Assembly (NCBI GenBank): GCA_020721025.1
Contig: DYNO01000002.1
Coordinates: 1-22,451 of the forward strand
Reading direction: 5' to 3'
DNA: 22,451 bases
Source of the DNA: Thiomargarita sp.
GTDB taxonomy: Bacteria > Pseudomonadota > Gammaproteobacteria > Beggiatoales > Beggiatoaceae
Positions 1 to 7,731 of this stretch are shown here, in pieces. Under the pieces are notes generated by a model that saw only the letters and a program-made list of their open reading frames with translations, did not search any database and was not told where the DNA came from. Position 1 is the stretch's first letter. Every line of letters starts with the position of its first letter. Position numbers and translations under genes: made by a program.

Positions 1-47
1 ATTTAAATGCTGCAATCAATTTATATTCCTATGAAAATAGGAACTGA

Positions 48-182
48 ATAACTATCGTAGTTAAGTAGTTATAGTCGCGACCCGTATCAGCGAGACTTTA
101 AACGCACGGAAGAGCAGTGTCAGACTCAGTGTATCGAGCTTCTGTGTTGACGACGTGAATAACATTTGTTTTCCTACAAATG
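48..182 (+). repeat. Structured dispersed repeat, copy A (candidate small RNA)
   Basis: First of four related copies in the window. An ATAACTA/TAGTTAT hairpin (48-54 with 66-72) leads into P1. P1 pairs AGTCGCG (73-79) with CGAGACT (91-97), 7 positions with one mismatch, around the 11-nt loop ACCCGTATCAG. A linker TTTAAACGCACG follows. P2 (121-144) pairs CAGA/TCTG and CTC/GAG with a 2-nt bulge, and is followed by GTTGACGACGTGAA. P3 is a perfect 7-bp hairpin, CATTTGT (163-169) with ACAAATG (176-182). No reading frame is shared among the copies, which favours RNA or DNA structure over a peptide. Confidence 0.6.
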
Positions 183-252
183 ATTTAAGATCACTATAGA
201 ATATGAGCTTATCCCCATGAAATTCATAGACTACGTTAAGTTGAATCACATT

Positions 253-280
253 TTTAAGTCTGCTTAAATTGTTTTTTTTG
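253..280 (+). terminator. Putative rho-independent terminator after repeat copy A
   Basis: TTTAAG (253-258) pairs perfectly with CTTAAA (263-268) around the loop TCTG, and the run TTGTTTTTTTTG follows. The stem is short and AT-rich, but the eight-T run is strong. It lies between repeat copies A and B and would end a transcript reading through copy A. Confidence 0.45.
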
Positions 281-285
281 CTGTC

Positions 286-426
286 AGTCCCGACAAGTTT
301 CAGCGGGACTTTAATCGCCCGTCATAGTGACCGTAAGACTTGAGTCATCAATCAGTTGCGAAAATAGTTTGATACGACGGGAATATCACTGATAATCATT
401 TTCATTCTCTTTGTTAATGATTGTCA
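286..426 (+). repeat. Structured dispersed repeat, copy B (candidate small RNA)
   Basis: P1 is a perfect 7-bp stem, AGTCCCG (286-292) with CGGGACT (304-310), around the 11-nt loop ACAAGTTTCAG. This is the cleanest P1 of the four copies. P2 is TTGA (340-343) with TCAA (348-351), loop GTCA. P3 is 11 bp, 390-400 with 416-426, with one G-T wobble and a 15-nt loop. No T-run follows. The copy lies 176 bp upstream of tusA in the same orientation. Confidence 0.6.
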
Positions 427-601
427 ATGGTTTAGAAGCTGCGAGAGTAGATCGAGATTATAACAAAGTTCGTGGAATTTTTCTACGGGATTTGTCGATT
501 TCGACCTCAATTTTTAGTCATTATCTATTAACAATTTACATTCGTTAATCATCTTCTCTATCTTCTGTGAGAGATGAATCACGAAAAAGGAACGGAAAAC
601 T

Positions 602-835
602 ATGTCTGAATTTCACCAAGAACTTGATGCCTCTGGTTTAAACTGCCCCCTGCCCATTCTCCGCGCGAAAAAAGCAATCGGTGCGTTAGAAGCCGGTCAA
701 GTGCTCAAGATTATCGCCACCGATCCGGGTTCTGTAAAGGACTTTGACGCATTCGCCAACCAAACCGGTAACGAGTTGTTAAGCTCCGCCGAAGAAGGTG
801 GCAAGTATGTTTTCTTTATTAAAAAGAAGTCATAA
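602..835 (+). CDS. tusA: TusA-family sulfurtransferase
   Basis: The 77-residue product is the usual length for TusA/SirA/YeeD proteins, small cytoplasmic sulfur carriers that hold a persulfide on one cysteine and pass it to partner proteins. The hallmark CPxP motif is at C15-P16-L17-P18, after the typical beta strand (LDASGLNCPLP). An alpha helix and the segment IIATDPGSVKDF follow, as in the family. An AGGA element lies 10 nt before the ATG. The gene is 18 bp upstream of dsrE2 in the same direction, so the two are probably co-transcribed. In sulfur oxidisers the rhd-tusA-dsrE2 cluster delivers sulfur to the Dsr or sHdr oxidation route; no rhodanese gene is visible here, and none could fit in the 601 bp upstream. 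Confidence 0.9.
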   Translation: MSEFHQELDASGLNCPLPILRAKKAIGALEAGQVLKIIATDPGSVKDFDAFANQTGNELLSSAEEGGKYVFFIKKKS

Positions 836-853
836 CGCAGGATAACAACAATT

Positions 854-1324
854 ATGTCCGATACTAAAAAACTTGCGATTATTGCCACCAAAGGAACTCT
901 TGATTGGGCTTACCCCCCTTTCATTCTGGGTTCAACCGCTGCTGCATTGGGTTATGATGTGCAGATATTCTTCACTTTCTACGGCTTGCAATTGTTGCGT
1001 AAGAAATTGAAGTTACAGGTCAGTCCGTTGGGAAATCCGGGGATGCCCATGCCCATGCCAGTACCCGTGTTGATTCAAGCCTTGCCGGGAATGCAAAGTA
1101 TGATGACTAGCATGATGAAGAGCAAGATGAAATCCAAAGGTGTTGCCAGCATTGAGGAATTACGCAGCTTGTGTCTGGAAGCGGATGTCAAAATGATTGC
1201 CTGTCAGATGACGGTTGATCTGTTTGAATTCAATACCAAAGAGTTTATTGATGGGATTGAATACGGCGGAGCGGCGACATTCTTTGAATTTGCAGGTGAA
1301 TCTGATATTTGTTTGTACGTTTAA
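854..1324 (+). CDS. dsrE2: DsrE2-like DsrE/DsrF/DrsH-family sulfurtransferase
   Basis: The 156-residue protein has the DsrE fold signature. An N-terminal strand (KLAIIATKGTLDW) and a glycine/alanine-rich helix (residues 25-34) precede the conserved block around residues 113-124 (KMIACQMTVDLF), whose C117 is the expected persulfide-carrying cysteine. C107 is a second candidate and C153 lies near the C terminus. The methionine- and proline-rich stretch at about 63-94 matches my recollection of the hydrophobic insert that distinguishes DsrE2 from soluble DsrE. It may contact the membrane. An AGGA element lies 11 nt before the ATG. Pairing with tusA supports transfer of sulfane sulfur between the two proteins during sulfur oxidation. 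The family call is firm; the exact DsrE2 subtype is inferred. Confidence 0.85.
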   Translation: MSDTKKLAIIATKGTLDWAYPPFILGSTAAALGYDVQIFFTFYGLQLLRKKLKLQVSPLGNPGMPMPMPVPVLIQALPGMQSMMTSMMKSKMKSKGVASIEELRSLCLEADVKMIACQMTVDLFEFNTKEFIDGIEYGGAATFFEFAGESDICLYV

Positions 1325-1335
1325 TCCTGCTTTGT

Positions 1336-1563
1336 TCTGAACCATCATTTGCATAGTCATTAGTCCGATTTTCATCATAACAGTGATTGTTATGGAAATT
1401 ATGCTAATTCAGTGAATGATGGTTTAGACGATTTTTACAGAAGCGACAGCAAACTTATTTCACATTAATCGAAATTTTGTGATGCTATTTCAGACAATTA
1501 TCTGAACCGTCATTGATTTAATGAACATCATTGAAGCTGTCATTAAAAAAATTTGGGTTCAGA
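1336..1563. repeat. Nested palindromes between dsrE2 and the nucleotidase gene
   Basis: A perfect 10-bp inverted repeat, AACCATCATT (1340-1349) with AATGATGGTT (1415-1424), encloses GCATA/TATGC arms and a perfect 7-bp hairpin CATAACA/TGTTATG (1376-1382 with 1388-1394). A second perfect inverted repeat, TCTGAACC (1501-1508) with GGTTCAGA (1556-1563), lies downstream. Both blocks start with TCTGAACCRTCATT, so they are related copies. The region sits between two convergent genes and may serve as a terminator for one or both, but no strong T-run follows the stems. Confidence 0.5.
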
Positions 1564-1589
1564 TTTCAGTGACATGTCCCGAAGTCAAG

Positions 1590-3899
1590 TTACGGAATAA
1601 TTTTTAACCGTCCATCTTTCTTCGCTCCAGAACTTTCATTCACCACTTTGTTTTTCTTAATGAAGCTAATAATTTCATTGCGATAAACTAAACCGGTGTC
1701 ATTTTTCGGCAATATCGTCAGATCATAACCAATCACTGCGTCTGGCAGACCTGCGCCCACTTTCTTGCCGTTCCAACCTTCCCCACCACGCAATGACACG
1801 TAATCGCCAAATGCCACATTAAACGTTTGGGTCAATACGCTGTCAATCGGCTGTCCTTTCAACAGGATATCTTGTGCCACCGCTTGCATTGCATCGCCAT
1901 TCAACTTAATGGTGTAAGTCAAACCGCTGGAAAAATGTAAGAAGCCGCGTGAGATGTAGGTCGAAAGGTCAATCGGTGTTTGACTGCTAACCAATTCTTC
2001 CGGACGCACTAACCGTTGTGCATTGCTCATCAACATATCCTTGATTTGTTGCCCTGTCATCTGCGCGACCACAATCATATCGGCATAAGGCATCACACTG
2101 TACCAATCGTTGAAGGTAATTTGCGTATTCGGTTGCACGCCGCCGTTCAGACCAGAAGCATTAAATGCAGCAATATCGACTACTTGACTTTTACCTTGCC
2201 GAGCAGGAAAATCAACACTTTGCGCCACAATCGCATCGTTCATGAAATTCGCAATCAAGGTTTCGCCAAGATAACGATCTGCATAGGTTTTCGCGGTGGT
2301 CAAATCTTCAGAACTACCTGATTCGCCGAGCACTTCTTTCAATTTATCACTCAACAGCACGTACAAGGGTTGCATGACTGTTTGTTCAAAATCGGCATTA
2401 AAATCAGTGTCATGCTCCAATGTAGCATAAGTGGGATCGTCGGATTTGATGGTATCATTACGTTTCTTCAAGGGAATCAGGCGGGCACTCAAATTGGAAC
2501 GCATTAAGCCTCGTGGCGTTTGATACAAGGAAAAAATCGCTTCACCCAAATTGCTGGCTTTCGCACCGGCTTCCAAAATAGGCACTGCGTCACTCAACGT
2601 ATCCAATCCTTTTTCATTCAATTTCAAGTGCATGTGTCCGCCAACCACCAGCGCAGGTTTGACGGTTGATTTTGCCACTGTGCTTGCAATTTCTACGTCG
2701 CCCACGTCGAGTTGATGCCGGATTTCTCCACCAATTTTACCGTTATAACCGACATGCGATAAAACCACGATAACATCTGCAAAAGGTTCAATATATTGGA
2801 CAGTGCGTTCCAGCGTTTTCAACAAATCTCCCGAAGTAAAGTTTGGATCATCCTTTTGTCGCAATAACGTTTCTTCTTGCGTGGTGATCCCAATCAATGC
2901 GATGCGTAACCCTTTTGCCACTCCAACAACGGCGGGAAAATAGAGCGAATTCAAATGCGTTGAGCCGTACAAATTCGCAGATAACACGGGAAAAGTGGCA
3001 TTGGTTTGAATAGATTTTGCCAATAACGTTGTACCCCGATCCACTTCATGATTTCCAATCACTGCGGCATCCAAACCGGCTTCAGAATAGGCGTGATAGG
3101 CGGGATCAATTTTGAATGTATTGACATCGTAACCCCATAATTCATCAAAAGGTGTTCCGATATGATCATCGCCTGCGGACACGAATAACACCACTTCATT
3201 GTCTGCTGCCTTGCTCTTCGCATCTCGCACAATTTTTTCCATCTGCGAAAAGTAATGGGTATCGCCCTTGGTTTTATGAGGAACTTGCAAGGTATTGTGT
3301 AAGTCGTTGAAATGATAAATCCGCAAAGTGATCTGTTGACCTACCGTTAATTGTAATTTTGGTGCAACCGTTGCGTCGTCAATCCGCAATTCTTTTGGTT
3401 TTTCATCAGTCATATTGACCAAATCACCATTCAAGGTATAAAGTTCGCTAAAAGCACCCTTGCTATTTGGTGAACTCTTTTTGAAAATGACGGGATTGGT
3501 GCTGTCTAAAGCATAATGACTTTGATATTGCCAATACAGACCATCTGGATCAGCAAACATGCGTAACTTAGCGATATGTTTGGTATTTTCCATCACGCCA
3601 GACAATGGCAAGGTCAAATCCAAATTGTGATCCGCAACGGCGCAACTGGTCGGCGACCAATCACAGGTGCTGGGCGTGGTACGAGCGAGTTTCCAATACA
3701 TGCCTTCTGCGGGCGCGCCAAGTGGAGGCAGGACATAATTTAAATCGACATTCCAACGATGATCACCAATGATCATACATGAAATAGAAACATTGGCAGT
3801 TTGAGCGTCAAAACTGGGTGTGGGACAAGTGGCGGCATTAACTTGTGTGTTCAATAAGATAACTGCAAATAAGACTGATTTTACACAATTTCCTAGCAT
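1590..3899 (-). CDS. Secreted 5'-nucleotidase/UshA-like metallophosphatase with N-terminal extension
   Basis: Likely a periplasmic or exported phosphoesterase that hydrolyses nucleotides or related phosphate esters. Numbering is from the ATG at 3899, chosen because GGGGG lies 4 nt upstream and a normal signal peptide begins there (MLGNCVKSVLF..., cleavage near VNA-A). A start at 3941 would add 14 residues and has no ribosome site. The calcineurin-like metal motifs are all present: FNDLHN (197-202), GDDH (243-246), GNHE (282-285), SHVG (381-384) and GGHMH (420-424). The 5'-nucleotidase C-terminal domain follows at about 550-730 (NASGLNGG, SSGLTYTI, FGDYVSLRGG). At 769 residues it exceeds UshA (about 550) because of an extra region at about 24-190 with cysteines at 25, 41, 79 and 86. 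It stands alone, 148 bp after the exopolysaccharide operon. Confidence 0.85.
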   Translation of the reverse strand: MLGNCVKSVLFAVILLNTQVNAATCPTPSFDAQTANVSISCMIIGDHRWNVDLNYVLPPLGAPAEGMYWKLARTTPSTCDWSPTSCAVADHNLDLTLPLSGVMENTKHIAKLRMFADPDGLYWQYQSHYALDSTNPVIFKKSSPNSKGAFSELYTLNGDLVNMTDEKPKELRIDDATVAPKLQLTVGQQITLRIYHFNDLHNTLQVPHKTKGDTHYFSQMEKIVRDAKSKAADNEVVLFVSAGDDHIGTPFDELWGYDVNTFKIDPAYHAYSEAGLDAAVIGNHEVDRGTTLLAKSIQTNATFPVLSANLYGSTHLNSLYFPAVVGVAKGLRIALIGITTQEETLLRQKDDPNFTSGDLLKTLERTVQYIEPFADVIVVLSHVGYNGKIGGEIRHQLDVGDVEIASTVAKSTVKPALVVGGHMHLKLNEKGLDTLSDAVPILEAGAKASNLGEAIFSLYQTPRGLMRSNLSARLIPLKKRNDTIKSDDPTYATLEHDTDFNADFEQTVMQPLYVLLSDKLKEVLGESGSSEDLTTAKTYADRYLGETLIANFMNDAIVAQSVDFPARQGKSQVVDIAAFNASGLNGGVQPNTQITFNDWYSVMPYADMIVVAQMTGQQIKDMLMSNAQRLVRPEELVSSQTPIDLSTYISRGFLHFSSGLTYTIKLNGDAMQAVAQDILLKGQPIDSVLTQTFNVAFGDYVSLRGGEGWNGKKVGAGLPDAVIGYDLTILPKNDTGLVYRNEIISFIKKNKVVNESSGAKKDGRLKIIP

Positions 3900-4047
3900 A
3901 CAACCCCCATATTTTAAGTTTAAAGATGGCGCAAAATTCATTATAGCAGAATGTGATTATCTTTTATCTTTGTGAGAACTTGATGACAATCTATTTCGCT
4001 AGTTGTCAACCTTACTTGACTTGTTGAGACATTGCCAAATTGTTGAT

Positions 4048-6168
4048 TTAGCTCCATAACCAACGTTTCAACCAAGAAGTGCGCAACTTAGAAGCGGTGT
4101 TAAACTCACGTAACAATTGAGAAAAATAACCACCACCTTGATAAATGCGTACCCGATTCATTACCGTCGCAACCACCGGGGGAGACAATCGCTCAATCAG
4201 ATGGGTCGCCCGTTTCAATTCGCCCGATATTACCCGTTCCGCCTCAATAATCAATAAGATACCATCGGTAATTTCCGCGAACAATTCCGTATCGGCTGAC
4301 AACAACACTGGCGGCGCGTCAAGCAAAATTAACGAATAAGTTTGGCTCAGGCGTTCTAATACCGCCGGTAATCTGCCAAAAGTGACTAAATGCCGGGTTT
4401 GACTCAAACCCACTGGTAAACGCTCTGGTAGCCTGTCGGTCGCCGGAACAATGAGATGTTCTGGGGATTCTATGATGGTCTGATTTAATAAATTATTCAA
4501 GCCTTTATTCGGATCAATCCCTAAATAACGCGCATCGGGTTTAAATGCGTTAAGTTCCACTGCCAAGGTGCGCACACCCAATTCATTCAAAACTTTAGCA
4601 AGCTCTAATGTCAAAGTGGTGGTGCCACCGCCCGGCTTAACCGAAGTCAGGGTAAAGTAACGATTATCATGCTGACGACGATCCCGATCTAAAGTCAATG
4701 CCAAACGCCGCAGTTGATCAAGGGCAAATTGTCGAGAGGATGGATTATTGCGCTCCAAAATCCAAGCCAATGGCGCAAATCCAAGAATTTTATGAATTTC
4801 TGCGGGAGTGCGTAAGCGTCTGTCCATGATATCAAGCAAAAATGGCACGCCCAATCCCATGCCTAATACGCCCGCAATCAATACCACTGCTAATTTCACA
4901 GCATTGCTGCCCGATGGTTGTAACGGAGGTTTGGCTTCGGTATAAAGTCGCACAAATCCGGGTGCTTCTGACTCAATGCTTAAAAAATCGACCCGATCAT
5001 TAATCGCTTCTAACTGCTTGTAAGCTCGATCAATATCGCGTGTGTAGGTCAAAGCCTCATTATAGCGAGTGGCATAATGCGTGGCTTGCTGCCGTTGCGT
5101 TTCGACCTGTTCAGTTAAGGCTTTTTCCACCTGCTGGGCTTGATTCACTTTCGCTTGATACTTACCTAACAATGCGTTACGAGTCTCTTCCCAAAGTTTT
5201 TCTTCCGCCGCCTTCAAATCTCGGTCAATTTTGGCGATTTCCTGCTCGGTTTTCTTACGCGCCGGATGCTCAGGAGTTAAAGTAAGAATTTGCGTGGTTA
5301 ATTCTTCCCGTCGTTTGACTAAGGATGATTTAAAATCTTTCAAAAGCGGATCGGCATTCACAAGTTCATAAACCAATGAATTTAAAGTCGCTTCACCCTT
5401 TAAACCTTCCTTCGTTTGCAGAGAATCCAACAAGGCTTCCGCTTCCACGCGATGACGTTGAGCCTCAGTCGCGGCGGCGGTGCTTTGAATCAAGATATTG
5501 TCGTAAGGATTGAGGCTATCCTCTTTAAACGTGGTGACTCCCAATTCATTGCCAATATTCATGCGTAAGTTGCGTAATTTGGGAATGTAGTTGAGTAATT
5601 CGTCACGTTTTTGTTTAAGCCAATGAATTCGCTCATTACTTTCAAAAAATATTGAAGACTGCGTTTCTTTCAAATAAGCACGCATCACCGCGTTCAGCAC
5701 CACGTCTAAACCGTCGGGATTTTTGGAATTTAAGCTCACGGTCACAAACGAAGTGGAACGCGGCTTGGCATCCACCACCATCGAAGCGCGCAATCGCCCT
5801 ACCGCAGCCTCAATAGATTCATTGGGTTGCATCCATTTGGTTTTGACTTCAGGAATGCTTAACACCCGATGCAATAACTGAAGATTGGTGATTAACCGTG
5901 ATTGTTGCTCAGTAAATAACACGTATTCATTGGCATTTAAATCAAGGGTGCGATCCGTAATCAGATTGTTGACGAATTTAGGCGACACGATAACGGAGGA
6001 AATTGTGGTATAGACAAACGATAGTTTCCATAAAAATAGCGGCACTGCGACTAACGTTCCTAGCATAATCAATAAGATAACTAGAAAAAGATAGCGACGT
6101 AAAATCACCAGCGGCTTAAAACGACCGGTCGATACAGTGGGTTGTTCTTGCAACGAAGCTGATGACAT
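4048..6168 (-). CDS. Wzc/GumC-like polysaccharide chain-length protein with degenerate tyrosine-kinase domain
   Basis: Inner-membrane polysaccharide co-polymerase of 706 residues that probably controls polymer length and export together with the Wza-like partner. There is a transmembrane segment at about 26-48, a Wzz-type periplasmic domain with long coiled coils at about 180-400, and a proline-containing second membrane segment at about 422-445. A cytoplasmic BY-kinase-like domain occupies about 480-670. Its Walker A site reads KPGGGTTT (511-518) instead of PGxGK(S/T), so the phosphate-binding lysine is replaced by T516. The Walker A' region reads AVELNAF (536-542) where an IDxDxR-type motif is expected. 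Walker B is retained (LILLDAPP, 613-620). The C terminus has only two tyrosines (676, 681) rather than a cluster. Nucleotide hydrolysis and autophosphorylation are therefore doubtful. The ATG overlaps the upstream stop codon (TAATG), implying translational coupling. Confidence 0.85.
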   Translation of the reverse strand: MSSASLQEQPTVSTGRFKPLVILRRYLFLVILLIMLGTLVAVPLFLWKLSFVYTTISSVIVSPKFVNNLITDRTLDLNANEYVLFTEQQSRLITNLQLLHRVLSIPEVKTKWMQPNESIEAAVGRLRASMVVDAKPRSTSFVTVSLNSKNPDGLDVVLNAVMRAYLKETQSSIFFESNERIHWLKQKRDELLNYIPKLRNLRMNIGNELGVTTFKEDSLNPYDNILIQSTAAATEAQRHRVEAEALLDSLQTKEGLKGEATLNSLVYELVNADPLLKDFKSSLVKRREELTTQILTLTPEHPARKKTEQEIAKIDRDLKAAEEKLWEETRNALLGKYQAKVNQAQQVEKALTEQVETQRQQATHYATRYNEALTYTRDIDRAYKQLEAINDRVDFLSIESEAPGFVRLYTEAKPPLQPSGSNAVKLAVVLIAGVLGMGLGVPFLLDIMDRRLRTPAEIHKILGFAPLAWILERNNPSSRQFALDQLRRLALTLDRDRRQHDNRYFTLTSVKPGGGTTTLTLELAKVLNELGVRTLAVELNAFKPDARYLGIDPNKGLNNLLNQTIIESPEHLIVPATDRLPERLPVGLSQTRHLVTFGRLPAVLERLSQTYSLILLDAPPVLLSADTELFAEITDGILLIIEAERVISGELKRATHLIERLSPPVVATVMNRVRIYQGGGYFSQLLREFNTASKLRTSWLKRWLWS

Positions 6169-7325
6169 TATTCGACACCTGAATTTTCGAGAAGTTTTTG
6201 ATTAATTTCGTCTTGTTGCTTTTGTAATGCTGCACGATCACTTTCAATTTTGTCTTGTTCGTTTTCTATCCGCCGCAACCGTACATTGGCACGAATATTT
6301 TCAACGTTCGCGTAAATATTGAGCAACGTGCTGAATGGATTCAATATTTGAGTCACATAGGTAATATCACGAATGGTATTGGTTGGCACGTACAAAATAT
6401 CGCCTTCTTGCAATGCAACATTCAATTGCGTTTGCCCTTTCAACAATGCGTCTAAATCAAATTGTTGATTGCTGCCCTGTTGCAGTCGTATCACGTTGAT
6501 TTTACTTGGCGCGGCATCTTCCGTAGGACCGCCGGCTTTAGAAAGAGCTTCTAAAAATGACATATTCGGAGTAAGCGTGAATGCACCGGGATGGCTGACC
6601 GCGCCCAACACGTAAACCAAACGTTCCTCCAAATCAGGCACATAAACAATATCATTGCGCTGTAATTTGATGTTGAGCGATAAATCTTTGCCGGTGAGCA
6701 AGGGTTCTAAACCAATCCATGCCACTTTGTCGCGCCCACGAAATACCGCACAACGGGTATATGGCAAGGTTTCGCCGCTGTCTGCCTTGCGAGTGCTGGA
6801 CAATCCGCCGGCTAATGCGATAGATTCCAATAAGGTAGGCGCGGTGTTGCCAAATTGCACTTCGCCGGGCTTGACCACGCGACCCAACACTAAAATTCGG
6901 TTGGAGGCATATTTATCAACGCGCACGGTGGTTGTTAAACTTTGATAATAAGGTGCTAACTTGGTTTTAATCGCTTGGGCGGCTTGTTCTCGTGATAAAT
7001 CAACTGCTTTGAAGGGTCCCACCAATGGCAGTGTAATTCGTCCATCGGGACCAATGGTATGTGCGCCGGACAGTTCGGGATAGCCCCAAGTTTCAATCGT
7101 CACCTGATCGCCCGCGCCCAAACGATAGTCACCATCATCTTTGACTTCAGATTCAAAGTTTAACAACGGTTGACTGGGGGTGGGAGTGAACGCGGCACGC
7201 GGTTCTGGCAATTTGAAGTTTGGTGGAATTTCTAGCTTTGTTGGGGTTGAACAGCCATTGAGAATGAGGAGAATTCCCCAACCTAACCACCAAATCTGTA
7301 AATAATTATGATATAGACTCATCAT
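6168..7325 (-). CDS. Wza-like polysaccharide export outer-membrane lipoprotein
   Basis: Periplasmic/outer-membrane channel component of a Wzx/Wzy-type exopolysaccharide exporter. The 385-residue protein starts with a lipoprotein signal whose lipobox is ILNGC (C25). A poly-export domain lies at about 66-138 (DYRLGAGDQVTIETWG, then GPDGRITLPLVG). Two SLBB-type repeats follow, at about 143-228 (ILVLGRVVKPGEV) and 237-314 (VYVLGAVSHPGAF, ending GDILYVP). The C-terminal residues 345-382 form a charged, glutamine-rich coiled coil (RRIENEQDKIESDRAALQ) instead of the single membrane-spanning helix of Escherichia coli Wza. How the tail inserts is unclear. No good ribosome site precedes the ATG-ATG start, which lies 19 bp after the STAS gene, so translation may depend on upstream genes. 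Confidence 0.9.
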   Translation of the reverse strand: MMSLYHNYLQIWWLGWGILLILNGCSTPTKLEIPPNFKLPEPRAAFTPTPSQPLLNFESEVKDDGDYRLGAGDQVTIETWGYPELSGAHTIGPDGRITLPLVGPFKAVDLSREQAAQAIKTKLAPYYQSLTTTVRVDKYASNRILVLGRVVKPGEVQFGNTAPTLLESIALAGGLSSTRKADSGETLPYTRCAVFRGRDKVAWIGLEPLLTGKDLSLNIKLQRNDIVYVPDLEERLVYVLGAVSHPGAFTLTPNMSFLEALSKAGGPTEDAAPSKINVIRLQQGSNQQFDLDALLKGQTQLNVALQEGDILYVPTNTIRDITYVTQILNPFSTLLNIYANVENIRANVRLRRIENEQDKIESDRAALQKQQDEINQKLLENSGVE

Positions 7326-7344
7326 GAGGTTGCTACTGTTGAAT

Positions 7345-7701
7345 TTATTTGAGCGAGAGTGAATGCTGGGTCAAATCTGCCAATGCTGCTGTTTTATCTG
7401 CATAAATGGCAAAAAGACGATGTAAATCTGTGAGTGTCAGCAATTCGTGTACTATTTCATTGGGATTTAAAAGCACCACCTCTCCATCAGTTGATTGTAC
7501 GAGCTTCGACATGATCAACAATACTGATAAACCATGAATATCAATCTGTTGTAATTCAGTCAAATCAATCAACCACGATGTTGAATGAAGGATGACGATT
7601 TGGTGCAATTGTTGCGTGACATGAGCGACATCATGATGCATCAAATTTCCAGAAAATTCAAGTATATGCACATTTCCTACCGTGCGATGCGTTAATTTCA
7701 T
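7345..7701 (-). CDS. STAS-domain protein (anti-sigma-factor-antagonist-like)
   Basis: The 118-residue single-domain protein follows the STAS pattern: beta strands VHILEFSGNL (11-20) and SWLIDLTELQQID (42-54), then a helix, GEVVLLNP (73-80), and a C-terminal helix. STAS proteins such as SpoIIAA bind GHKL kinases or regulators and are usually controlled by phosphorylation of a serine or threonine in the D-S/x-S/T-G-L loop. Here the loop reads D54-I-H-G-L58, with no phosphorylatable residue at that position. It may act as an unregulated binding partner or be modified elsewhere. The gene lies 30 bp after the WecA-like gene and 19 bp before the Wza-like gene, inside the exopolysaccharide operon, which suggests a role in controlling or organising polymer synthesis. 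The target is unknown. Confidence 0.8.
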   Translation of the reverse strand: MKLTHRTVGNVHILEFSGNLMHHDVAHVTQQLHQIVILHSTSWLIDLTELQQIDIHGLSVLLIMSKLVQSTDGEVVLLNPNEIVHELLTLTDLHRLFAIYADKTAALADLTQHSLSLK

Positions 7702-7731
7702 GACAGGGGGCTCATTCGTATCTCATTCAAT

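Larger units (their letters stand above)
1..601. other. Non-coding region upstream of tusA
   Basis: No convincing gene is present; short frames here lack a ribosome site and family features. The region starts with a perfect 7-bp hairpin (26-32 with 37-43, loop GAAA). It then holds two copies of a structured repeat (48-182 and 286-426), separated by a terminator-like hairpin (253-280). An ATTAAC/GTTAAT inverted repeat at 527-532 and 544-549 lies about 55 bp before tusA and could be an operator. I see no clear sigma-70 promoter for tusA. Confidence 0.6.

Noticed and set aside
61..249. 62-codon minus-strand frame over repeat copy A
   Set aside because: No ribosome site or domain, not conserved in the other repeat copies, and it covers the structured element.
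48..426. Tandem repeats as a c-di-GMP (GEMM) riboswitch or CRISPR array
   Set aside because: The copies lack the GEMM core sequence and tetraloop-receptor arrangement as I know them, and they are long, divergent and unevenly spaced, unlike CRISPR repeats.
854..1324. Methionine/proline-rich stretch of dsrE2 as an anomaly
   Set aside because: A similar hydrophobic, methionine-rich insert is, to my knowledge, normal in DsrE2 proteins.
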